A stretch of 17,524 nucleotides of DNA from Clostridia bacterium (GTDB taxonomy: Bacteria; Bacillota; Clostridia; Oscillospirales; Acutalibacteraceae). The notes beneath the pieces were generated by a model. That model was not told the origin of the DNA and did not search any database. It saw only the letters and a program-made list of their open reading frames with translations. The stretch covers positions 1 to 17,524 of the forward strand of contig JAUNQL010000007.1 in NCBI GenBank assembly GCA_030536195.1, given 5' to 3'. The position numbers and the translations under genes were made by a program. Each line of letters opens with the position of its first letter. The first letter of the stretch is position 1. Positions 6,704 to 13,383 of the stretch are shown here, in pieces.

Positions 6704-7333
6704 TTAATTGTATGTACTTGCACCTTTTTCAGCAGTTACATCTAATGTTGTTGGATAATATTCTCCAAAACCATCCACCTGATTGTAGCCATCAGATGTC
6801 TTCTCAAAGACCACAACATCAAACTTTTCGCCATCGTCCTTGTGTGGGATTGCAACAACTACATAGAGTTTTCCCTGCCACTCTGTTGGCATAAGTTGAT
6901 CAAGAACTTCATCACTTGGCATTGAATCAACACCGTTTATAAAGGCATCAGTACCATCCGACTTATATGGACCATCAGAGAACCAACCACTCTCAGCATC
7001 CGAGTTCTCCTGCATTTCATCATAAGCGCCATTTGACGCATAAGACTTGGACTTCTCCTGTGGCATTGCTTCATCTGCAGAGTAGTTTGCAATTTCATTT
7101 GTTGCAGCATCTTTGCTCTTGTTAAAGCCGCCAGATGAAATGAACGGCACGACTGCTGCAACAAGGATGACGAAGCAGGCAGCAATTGCCACCCACTGGC
7201 GGCGTTTTTTGAGATTGCTGTTTACAGCCTTGGCAATCTCAAAGCCCTCATCAGCTTCCTCGAGTAAGTTGTCATCTATATCAGAGAGTGCATCAAAGAG
7301 TACTTCTGCACGCTCTTTATCAGTTTTACTCAT
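6704..7333 (-). CDS. Probable membrane anti-sigma factor of the adjacent ECF sigma (209 aa)
   Basis: Residues 1-44 are cytoplasmic, acidic and helical, the size of an anti-sigma domain. A single membrane helix follows (about 46-66, WVAIAACFVILVAAVVPFIS). Residues 67-209 are an extracytoplasmic part with a low-complexity Ser/Asp/Glu/Lys linker and a small mixed domain (WQGKLYVVVAIPHKDD...FDVVVFEKTSDGY). No zinc-binding HxxxCxxC motif is present, so it is not a classical zf-HC2 anti-sigma. The start codon overlaps the sigma factor stop as ATGA, the usual coupling for sigma/anti-sigma pairs. The role comes from topology and position, not from a recognised family; the stress it senses is unknown. 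Confidence 0.75.
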   Translation of the reverse strand: MSKTDKERAEVLFDALSDIDDNLLEEADEGFEIAKAVNSNLKKRRQWVAIAACFVILVAAVVPFISSGGFNKSKDAATNEIANYSADEAMPQEKSKSYASNGAYDEMQENSDAESGWFSDGPYKSDGTDAFINGVDSMPSDEVLDQLMPTEWQGKLYVVVAIPHKDDGEKFDVVVFEKTSDGYNQVDGFGEYYPTTLDVTAEKGASTYN

Positions 7334-7893
7334 ACTGCAATCCCCTCCGATTCAAGGTATTCTTTCAAGGCGGCGCGGGTGCGGTGCAGGGTTACTGTGA
7401 CATTGTTTGGTGAGAGCGAAAGCTCGCTCGCAATGTCGTCTATTGATGCACCGTACCAATAGCGCTTGATAAACATCACGCGCTTGTCGCTGTCCTGAGA
7501 TTTAAGGAACTCTGACAGCGCGCGTGAAAGTGCGGCGCTATCCAGCGCCTCATCAGGAGATGCATCCTGTGCTGGCAAACTCTCAGCAAGCTCATCGATG
7601 AGCGCCTCAAAGTTGCCACCACCATGCTTCTCGTTTGTATTCTTTCTATACATATCAATCGATAAATTACGACTTATTCTTCCAAGGTAAGTTTTGAGTT
7701 TGAGTGGTATCGTTGGAGGAATTGAGTTCCAAGTTTTGAGGTAGGTATCATTTTCGACCTCCTGGGCGTCATCGACCGAGCCCAAGATATTCTGAGCGAT
7801 GGTTAAGATATATTTGCCAAACTTGGTTTTCGTCGCAGTTATGGCGTTTTCGTCCCTTTTCAGGTAGAGATCAACTATCTCCTTATCCTCCAT
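7330..7893 (-). CDS. ECF-type RNA polymerase sigma factor (187 aa)
   Basis: The size and layout are those of an ECF sigma-70 factor. Region 2 is at about residues 20-85, with the DNA-melting and -10 segment ending in RNLSIDMYRKN. A variable linker follows. Region 4 (about 122-180) has the helix-turn-helix YGASIDDIASELSLSPNNVTV, which would bind the -35 element. It lies 15 bases after the DUF4349 gene and overlaps its presumed membrane anti-sigma by four bases, forming one operon. The Shine-Dalgarno site is weak (GTTGGGTG), so translation may depend on coupling to the upstream gene. Its regulon is unknown; it may include its own operon (see the candidate ECF promoter at 8879-8904). Confidence 0.92.
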   Translation of the reverse strand: MEDKEIVDLYLKRDENAITATKTKFGKYILTIAQNILGSVDDAQEVENDTYLKTWNSIPPTIPLKLKTYLGRISRNLSIDMYRKNTNEKHGGGNFEALIDELAESLPAQDASPDEALDSAALSRALSEFLKSQDSDKRVMFIKRYWYGASIDDIASELSLSPNNVTVTLHRTRAALKEYLESEGIAV

Positions 7894-7908
7894 TTTTCAC
7901 CCAACTTT

Positions 7909-8841
7909 CTATTCTGTAAAGGTTTCTTCCTTTACATCGTCGACTTTTTTCTTGGATTTTACCTTCTTAATTATAACACAAACAACTACTGCAACCAAGC
8001 CTAAGATGAGTAGGTATGGGATATTTACGATGATAAACATAACGATTGACTTAAAGCCTTCACCGATATTGTAGAAGCTTTCTTTGAGTCCAAGCCAGAT
8101 CTTTGCGAAGTATCCCTCACCTGTTGGGCTCTCCTTGCCAACCTCTGAAACGTTAATCTCAACTGTTGAGTAATCAACCTGGTTATCATACCTGTTCATC
8201 ATTGACTGGTAGTACTCAATCTGAGAGCGAACCTCTGTGAGCCTATCCTGAATTGTAATTGTGTCTGAGAGGCTCTCTGCCTTCTCAAGAAGGCCCATAA
8301 GTGTCTCCTGCTCAATCCTTAGTGACTTTAAATGACTCTCAGTATCAACATAAGAATCTGTGATATCACTCATTGAAACGGACTTTGAAGTAACAGTTGC
8401 AATCTCAGATGTCTCATTCAAAAACTTATCAAGCTTGTCTGAAGGGATTCTAAGGCAGAGGCTTGTGAAGGCGTAGTCGCCGTACTTGCTCTCATTTGAA
8501 CTCTCAACATAGCCACCATATGAAACAACTGACTCATTGAGTGCTTTAAGTGTTGCCTGATACTTCTCTGTCTCAAGATAGAGGTTTGCATTCTTAACGA
8601 GTTTTCTGTCAGCAGTAAGTTTTACTTTACTATTTGTGCTTTGATCAAGTGCCATTTCCTCTGGCATACCATCATTGTCACCAGTGTAGGCATAGGTGTT
8701 TGTCATACCAACACTTTTAACTGTGTCATATGACTTAGAACTGCCTGAGCCACCTATCAAGGCACAAAAGCCTATACCAAAACAAAACACCAATACATAT
8801 GCGATTATGTGTTTCCAGTTCTTTTTGAAAAATTTCTTCAT
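7909..8841 (-). CDS. DUF4349 family membrane protein (310 aa)
   Basis: The likely start is the ATG at 8841 (MKKFFKKNWKH...), not the in-frame GTG at 8871, because AAAGGACGG lies 11 bases before the ATG. Residues about 8-30 are a membrane helix. The DUF4349 domain spans about 85-280, opening with RKLVKNANLYLETEKYQATL and containing the YGGYVESSNES and LRIPSDKLDKFL segments and a helical hairpin (about 165-220) that should be a coiled coil. A C-terminal membrane helix (about 262-287) precedes a Lys/Glu-rich cytoplasmic tail. So the domain sits outside, tethered at both ends. It leads an operon with an ECF sigma and anti-sigma, suggesting a role in envelope sensing or stress. The biochemical function of DUF4349 is not known. 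Confidence 0.85.
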   Translation of the reverse strand: MKKFFKKNWKHIIAYVLVFCFGIGFCALIGGSGSSKSYDTVKSVGMTNTYAYTGDNDGMPEEMALDQSTNSKVKLTADRKLVKNANLYLETEKYQATLKALNESVVSYGGYVESSNESKYGDYAFTSLCLRIPSDKLDKFLNETSEIATVTSKSVSMSDITDSYVDTESHLKSLRIEQETLMGLLEKAESLSDTITIQDRLTEVRSQIEYYQSMMNRYDNQVDYSTVEINVSEVGKESPTGEGYFAKIWLGLKESFYNIGEGFKSIVMFIIVNIPYLLILGLVAVVVCVIIKKVKSKKKVDDVKEETFTE

Positions 8842-8844
8842 TTT

Positions 8845-8884
8845 AAAAACCGTCCTTTCAAGTGCTTTCACTTAAAAAGACGGT
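8845..8884 (-). terminator. Terminator hairpin that also buries the DUF4349 Shine-Dalgarno site
   Basis: On the minus strand 8884-8869 pairs with 8864-8849 over 16 bp (two G-U pairs) around an AAAG loop and is followed by TTTT. It lies just after the CDP-alditol phosphotransferase stop (8912) and ends 8 bases before the DUF4349 ATG. The second arm contains AAAGGACGG, the only good ribosome binding site of that gene. Confidence 0.85.
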
Positions 8885-8904
8885 CTTAATTTCAAAATAT
8901 TACA
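8879..8904 (-). promoter_or_regulatory. Candidate ECF-type promoter for the DUF4349-sigma operon
   Basis: TGTAAT (8904-8899), 16 bases, then CGTCTT (8882-8877) on the minus strand resembles the TGAAAC/TGTAAC-N16-CGTC form used by several ECF sigma factors. No sigma-A promoter is evident in the short gap. Transcripts from here would start inside the terminator stem. This is a single weak match. Confidence 0.25.
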
Positions 8905-8911
8905 AACTTTT

Positions 8912-10054
8912 TTAATTTTTCATCACGATGTCGAGAAGGCGGCTTGTTGCGTCGCCATCTGGCTCGTCGAAGTTGAAGCGTCTAAAGGCATCCATAGACT
9001 GTGGTTCTGCCTTTAAAGCTTTGACTGCGCTAATGAGAGATGCCATGTCAGACGCAACAGGGCCCGGCACGTATTCCTCGTAATTGAAATAGAAATCGCG
9101 CGCGCCTTTGTAACTATCAAGATCATAGGCATAAAATGCGATAGGCTTGTTTTGAATTGCAAAGTCCATACAGATTGATGAATAGTCAGTGATGAGCATG
9201 TCTGCAATGAGGCAGAGCTCATTGACGTTATCATAATCTGTTACATCAAAGGCGCCAAGGGAGCGGTCGCCTATTGACGCATGAACTTGCGGATGGAGCC
9301 TTATGAGGATCTCGACATCATCGCCAAGCGCCTCTCGCAACGCCTTGGCATCAAACTTGTCGAGGATATGCTCATCAGCATCCGCATCCTCGCGGAAGGT
9401 TGGCGCATAGAGGATTACATACTTGCCCTCGAGCTCTGGATAGAGCTCGTAGAGGTTAGCCTTGGCCACTTCGCGTTCCCTACGACGGAAGTAGTAGTCA
9501 GAGTTTGGGCTGCCGACAGCGAGAACACTCGACTGTGGCACACCAAACGCCCTGGCATAGATGTCGCGAACGCAAGTGGACGAGCAGGCAACGTATGTAA
9601 GTTTCCTATTTGCCAATACCTCGCGCCTTCTAACCTTCTCTGGCACTTTGATATCAAAGCCGAACTTCTTAAAGGCGCCCTGGCCATGCCAAAGCTGAGT
9701 GATAACTGTATCAGCATTTGGACGGCACTTTGCAAGTGGCATAAAGTTATCGTTTAAGAAGATATACTTGGCCCTGCCAAGCTTGAGCGCATCTACTGTC
9801 ACAAACCAAAGCGCTGTCTTGATATCATCAAGAGCAGTGCGCTCAATGTGAAGGAACTCATACTGTGGGCCACCCTTGGTTGCTCTGTATTTGAGTTCCG
9901 CCTCGACCTCTCCGAGGCCGTCGTTGAAATGGGCGTTGTGCATCGACACGAGTCCTACTCGGTCCTCTTTGACGCCCATCATCGCGCCAATATTGAAAAA
10001 GAAAGAGTAAAGAGAAAACATGCCGCTCTTTACAAATTCTTTCAGATTAGCCAT
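8912..10054 (-). CDS. CDP-glycerol/CDP-ribitol phosphotransferase family protein, TagB/TagF-like (380 aa)
   Basis: This is the GT-B-like enzyme family that moves alditol-phosphate from a CDP donor onto teichoic-acid-type acceptors. Visible family motifs are QLWHGQGAFKKFG (about 119-131), ILYAPTFRED (about 215-224), the RLHP motif (about 253-256), and LITDYSSICMDFAIQNKPI (about 287-305), which forms the nucleotide-binding end. At 380 residues it is the length of a one-domain primase or polymerase, shorter than B. subtilis TagF. It lacks a signal peptide and should act at the inner membrane face. It is last in the operon after tarJ and tarI, so CDP-ribitol is the most likely donor. Whether it adds one unit or a chain cannot be told from sequence. 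Its middle part is richer in G+C than tarI/tarJ. A GGAGG site supports the start. Confidence 0.9.
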   Translation of the reverse strand: MANLKEFVKSGMFSLYSFFFNIGAMMGVKEDRVGLVSMHNAHFNDGLGEVEAELKYRATKGGPQYEFLHIERTALDDIKTALWFVTVDALKLGRAKYIFLNDNFMPLAKCRPNADTVITQLWHGQGAFKKFGFDIKVPEKVRRREVLANRKLTYVACSSTCVRDIYARAFGVPQSSVLAVGSPNSDYYFRRREREVAKANLYELYPELEGKYVILYAPTFREDADADEHILDKFDAKALREALGDDVEILIRLHPQVHASIGDRSLGAFDVTDYDNVNELCLIADMLITDYSSICMDFAIQNKPIAFYAYDLDSYKGARDFYFNYEEYVPGPVASDMASLISAVKALKAEPQSMDAFRRFNFDEPDGDATSRLLDIVMKN

Positions 10055-10072
10055 TCCCTTTACCCTCCAAAA

Positions 10073-11098
10073 TTACTTATTCCAGTGAATTACAGTCTTG
10101 CCAAGGCGAAGTGCTGAGTCAGCACTAAATGCGTTGTGGATATCACTGATTGTTCTGACATCAAATGTCTCTCCGATGAGTGTCTCGAAATAGTGTGTCT
10201 CAACCTGGTTGTCCTCAAGGAATTTTACTGTCTTTTCAAAGTCCTCACGTCCTGAACGTGATGAGCCAAAGACACGAAGTCCCTTCTCGAGTACCATACG
10301 TGTGTTGATTGCAACGTTGTTTTCAGAAACACCGCCGAGTGCGATTGTGCCCTCTGGATTGATGTGGTCAATCATCTGGTTGATTGCTGGCTCACATCCG
10401 CCACCACCTACGCACTCAAAGCAATGGTCAAGCATCAAGTCCTCTGGGATGTCATCGACATGCATTGTCTCATCTGCAAATGTGAAATATGAGAGTTTGT
10501 CATAGTCCATACCAAAGACGTAGAGCTTAACATCTGGATAGAGTTTTGAGAGAAGTGTTGCTGTGATGAAGCCCAAGTTACCATCGCCCCAAACTCCGAT
10601 GGAGTTGCGACGGCTGTGAGCAATTTTGTCAAACCTTGAGATGATGTGCATTGAAACAGAGATGAGCTCTGTAAATGATGCAACATCAGGGTTTACATCG
10701 TCAGATATTTTAACGATACGATCCGGTTGCATCAATACCTGGTCCTGCAAGAATCCGTCAAAACCACTTGAGCGGAACTTGCTTGAACGACGGTAGTTCT
10801 CTGCAATGATGTCGTCATCCTCTGTTGGTGTGTTTGGAATACAAATTACACGGTCGCCTGGTTTAAAGTTACCTGTTGTATCAAAGACAACTTCTGCAAG
10901 GCACTCGTGAATAAGTGCCATAGGAAGTTTCTTTGCAAGAACTTCCTTAGAGCGAGCGCCTTGATAGTAGCGCTGGTCCGCTCTGCAGATTGAGAGGTGT
11001 GTTGGACGGATAAGAACTCCGCCCTCTGATAAATCTATCTCTCCATAGGTAACCTCAATCATTCGAGGCGCTGTAAGCTGATATATGGAGTTAATCAT
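10073..11098 (-). CDS. tarJ: Ribitol-5-phosphate dehydrogenase TarJ (341 aa)
   Basis: This is a medium-chain dehydrogenase/reductase that reduces ribulose 5-phosphate to ribitol 5-phosphate with NADPH, the first step to CDP-ribitol. The catalytic zinc site is suggested by the Cys in LSICRADQRYYQG and the His-Glu of ALIHECLAEV. The cofactor fold shows as VWGDGNLGFITATLL. The four-cysteine structural zinc lobe of many alcohol dehydrogenases is absent, which I recall as usual for TarJ. The identification rests on overall TarJ resemblance plus the adjacent tarI. The start overlaps the tarI stop as ATGA, and the next gene starts 18 bases after its stop. Confidence 0.92.
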   Translation of the reverse strand: MINSIYQLTAPRMIEVTYGEIDLSEGGVLIRPTHLSICRADQRYYQGARSKEVLAKKLPMALIHECLAEVVFDTTGNFKPGDRVICIPNTPTEDDDIIAENYRRSSKFRSSGFDGFLQDQVLMQPDRIVKISDDVNPDVASFTELISVSMHIISRFDKIAHSRRNSIGVWGDGNLGFITATLLSKLYPDVKLYVFGMDYDKLSYFTFADETMHVDDIPEDLMLDHCFECVGGGGCEPAINQMIDHINPEGTIALGGVSENNVAINTRMVLEKGLRVFGSSRSGREDFEKTVKFLEDNQVETHYFETLIGETFDVRTISDIHNAFSADSALRLGKTVIHWNK

Positions 11099-11808
11099 GC
11101 GTCAAAATCTCCTCCGAGCATTGTTGCTGCTACCTTTAAATCAAATGGATATGTGATCTTCATGTTAGATACTTCGCCCTCTACGAGATAAACCTTCTCG
11201 CCCTTCATGGCAAAGATCTTGCAGGCATCTGTAAGGATGTCCTTCTCTTCATCTGTGAGTCCCTCATAGAGTGCCTTAAGTTTCTTGGCATTGAATGACT
11301 GTGGAGTCTGACCCTGGAAAAGTGTTGCACGGTTTGGAATCTGTGAGATAACCTCGCCGTCCTGTGACTCAACAATTGTATCTGTTGCAGGAACTACTGT
11401 ATCGCAAGCGCCATACTTTTTCGCAGCATCAATGTTTTCCATGATGATTCTGTGAGTTACGAATGGACGAACCGCATCGTGTGTTACGATAATTGTATCG
11501 TCCTCAAGACCATACTTGCCTTCAATGAACTTGATGGCATTCATAAGTGTCTCATTTCTTGTTGAGCCACCCTCAACAACAGTAATACGGTCAGTCTCAC
11601 CAAGTGACTTCTTGATCATGTTCTCGGTGTGAGCAACCCAAGCCTTTGGAGTCAATACAATAACGTGTTCAAACTCTGGGCAAACGAAAAACTTTTCAAT
11701 TGTGTGGACAATAATTGGCTGCTTACCGAGCATCAAATACTGCTTAGGTGTATCTGAGTTGCCCATGCGTGAGCCAATACCACCAGCTAAAACTACTGCA
11801 AATGTCAT
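11095..11808 (-). CDS. tarI: Ribitol-5-phosphate cytidylyltransferase TarI (237 aa)
   Basis: This is an IspD/TarI-type nucleotidyltransferase that makes CDP-ribitol from CTP and ribitol 5-phosphate. The signature loop AGGIGSRMGNSDTPKQYLML near the N-terminus binds CTP, and THDAVRPFVT plus the late segment VSNMKITYPFDLKVAATML are typical. TarI rather than IspD is inferred from the linked tarJ and the surface-polymer genes. I set the start at the ATG at 11808, because GGAGG lies 8 bases before it inside the end of the previous gene and the ATG overlaps the preceding stop as TAATG. A farther ATG five codons upstream would be part of that ribosome site. Its end overlaps tarJ by four bases. Confidence 0.93.
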   Translation of the reverse strand: MTFAVVLAGGIGSRMGNSDTPKQYLMLGKQPIIVHTIEKFFVCPEFEHVIVLTPKAWVAHTENMIKKSLGETDRITVVEGGSTRNETLMNAIKFIEGKYGLEDDTIIVTHDAVRPFVTHRIIMENIDAAKKYGACDTVVPATDTIVESQDGEVISQIPNRATLFQGQTPQSFNAKKLKALYEGLTDEEKDILTDACKIFAMKGEKVYLVEGEVSNMKITYPFDLKVAATMLGGDFDA

Positions 11809-12590
11809 TATATAGTCCTCCATTTAAGGTAATATTTCATCATACTCTGTATGTGAATTATTTTGAGTTTAGTGTTGCGCTTTGAGTCGCGCGCCCAAAC
11901 GTGATATACAATCGCATCTGGGAAGAAGAGCACTTTGCCGTGCTTCCTCATCGTCCTTGTGATGTCGCAGTCCTCAAAGTACATAAAGTAGCGGTCATCA
12001 AATCCGCCGATTTTTCTAAAGGCATCGCCTCTAAAGAACATAAAGCATCCGGTTGCATTCCAAATCTCAAACGGCTTTGTATAGTCCGCATCAAGCATCG
12101 CGTAGGAACGAAGGAGCGCTGACGGCTCATCGCCACGCAAGCGGCTTGCTGCAAGGTACCAGATGTGTGGTTTCTTCTTGCCAAGAATCTGGTCGCGTCC
12201 GTCTGGGAAGCAGATTCTTGGAGAGAGCTGAACAACGTCCTTGTTCGCCTCACAATACGCTACCATCTTGGATACGATATCATCCTCAATTACAACGTCT
12301 GGATTTACAACACAGTGGTAGTCAGCTTTGAAACTATCAAACTCTGCTAGCATCTTGTTGTGTGCCTTGCCAAAGCCGATGTTGTCACCAGTGGACTTAA
12401 GTGTAAACCTAGCGTCACTTGAAAACTTCTCCTCTAAAAGCTCAATTGTGCCATCTGTTGAGCCGTTATCAAAGACGAAGAGTTTAAAGTCGATGTTTGG
12501 GTCCTTAACTGAATCAAGCAATGTACCCACGGCTTTTTCTATGTACTTAACATTGTTATAAGTTACAATGCTCGCCGATACTTTTATCAT
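11808..12590 (-). CDS. GT2 family glycosyltransferase, rhamnosyltransferase-like (260 aa)
   Basis: The GT-A fold is clear: SIVTYNNVKYIEKAVGTLL at the N-terminus, the nucleotide-binding DNGSTDGT (about 41-48), the NPDV metal-site motif (about 93-96), and the acceptor region ATGCFMFFRGDAF followed by FMYFEDCDITRTMRKHG. The ED/D pair in that last stretch is the likely catalytic base. It resembles WbbL-type rhamnosyltransferases, but the sugar and linkage cannot be assigned. It is cytoplasmic or membrane-peripheral with no membrane helix. Both ends overlap neighbours (ATGA with the preceding GT2 gene, TAATG with tarI), so the five-gene operon is translated as a coupled set. It probably builds the linkage unit or side chain of the polymer that receives ribitol-phosphate. 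Confidence 0.9.
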   Translation of the reverse strand: MIKVSASIVTYNNVKYIEKAVGTLLDSVKDPNIDFKLFVFDNGSTDGTIELLEEKFSSDARFTLKSTGDNIGFGKAHNKMLAEFDSFKADYHCVVNPDVVIEDDIVSKMVAYCEANKDVVQLSPRICFPDGRDQILGKKKPHIWYLAASRLRGDEPSALLRSYAMLDADYTKPFEIWNATGCFMFFRGDAFRKIGGFDDRYFMYFEDCDITRTMRKHGKVLFFPDAIVYHVWARDSKRNTKLKIIHIQSMMKYYLKWRTI

Positions 12591-13267
12591 AGTAAAATGT
12601 CCTTTGTTATACTAAATCGCCATTTAAGCTTCTGAGCAAATGACGTCGGATTGCCAGTCAAACTGTCGCCATTTCTGCGATAGAGAAGATATGGAGTCTC
12701 TATAAGCACCACTTTGCCCGCTCTCTCAGCCTTGAGTCCAATCCACTGGTCGTGCATTGGTAGGTCATCTGGGAAAGGTAGGATGTCGCCCTTAAGGCTC
12801 GCATCAAATGCCATACAACAACCCATATATGAGTTCTTGATGAGATTCTTGACAAAGCCTGTACGAGTTCCCCTTATTGCAAAGAAGGACTCATCCGTGA
12901 CATTTAATGCCTCATCTGTTACCTTGGCATCGTGCATGACAAGGAGTGCTCCGCGACTGATAGCATCAGTCACCGCCTGCACCTTGCCAGGCAGCCATAC
13001 ATCGTCCTGGTCGGAGAGGAATATCAAGTCACCGCTTGTGTGTGCTATCGCACACTCAAAGTTCTTGATGACGCCCTGTCCTGGGCCCTCGATGTATTTA
13101 ACACGCGGGTCACCGACCCGCTCCACTGCAGCCTTGGTGCCACCGCTCGGATTGTCATCCGAGACAATAACTTCGTCATCCGCGCCAAGCTGCGCCAATA
13201 TCGAGCCAAGCTGTTCCTCTATGAACTTTTCACCATTGTACGCTGCAAGCGCTACGGAAACTTTCAT
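12587..13267 (-). CDS. GT2 family glycosyltransferase, first gene of the polymer operon (226 aa)
   Basis: An N-terminal GT-A glycosyltransferase is shown by VALAAYNGEKFIEEQLGSIL, DEVIVSDDNPSGGT (about 31-44) and the metal-binding FLSDQDDVWLPGK (about 84-96). A conserved PMHDQWIGLKAERAG segment near the C-terminus supplies the likely catalytic residues. This pattern is common in capsule and rhamnan transferases, but the donor sugar is not predictable. The ATG has GGAG 8 bases upstream and is preceded by a good promoter. The TGA overlaps the next start as ATGA. At 226 residues it lacks the extra C-terminal region of longer homologues. Confidence 0.9.
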   Translation of the reverse strand: MKVSVALAAYNGEKFIEEQLGSILAQLGADDEVIVSDDNPSGGTKAAVERVGDPRVKYIEGPGQGVIKNFECAIAHTSGDLIFLSDQDDVWLPGKVQAVTDAISRGALLVMHDAKVTDEALNVTDESFFAIRGTRTGFVKNLIKNSYMGCCMAFDASLKGDILPFPDDLPMHDQWIGLKAERAGKVVLIETPYLLYRRNGDSLTGNPTSFAQKLKWRFSITKDILL

Positions 13268-13300
13268 AGTTTTAACTCCATTTAAAAAATTAACTAATAT

Positions 13301-13329
13301 ATTTTACCACATTATAGTTTTATTTACAA
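13301..13329 (-). promoter_or_regulatory. Promoter of the tarIJ polymer operon
   Basis: TTGTAA (13329-13324), a 17-base spacer and TAAAAT (13306-13301), with an extended -10 TG two bases before it, all on the minus strand and 34 bases before the first start codon. It partly overlaps the divergent lipase promoter region. Confidence 0.7.
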
Positions 13330-13337
13330 TTTAACTG

Positions 13338-13346
13338 TGTTAAAAT
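13338..13346 (+). promoter_or_regulatory. Extended -10 promoter of the lipase gene
   Basis: TGTTAAAAT (13338-13346) is an extended -10; the matching -35 position (TTTTAT, 13318-13323, 17-base spacer) is weak. A strong AAGGAGGAG site lies 7 bases before the ATG at 13384. Confidence 0.5.
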
Positions 13347-13383
13347 ATACGCGGCTAAATAATTTCACTAAGGAGGAGATAAC

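Noticed and set aside
9281..9757. 158-codon plus-strand frame opposite the CDP-alditol phosphotransferase gene
   Set aside because: It lies wholly inside a recognised gene in a GC-richer stretch where antisense frames stay open by chance.
12714..13334. Long plus-strand open frame opposite the first GT2 gene
   Set aside because: The minus strand there encodes a clear glycosyltransferase with intact motifs. The plus frame has no ribosome site and a composition typical of an antisense shadow.
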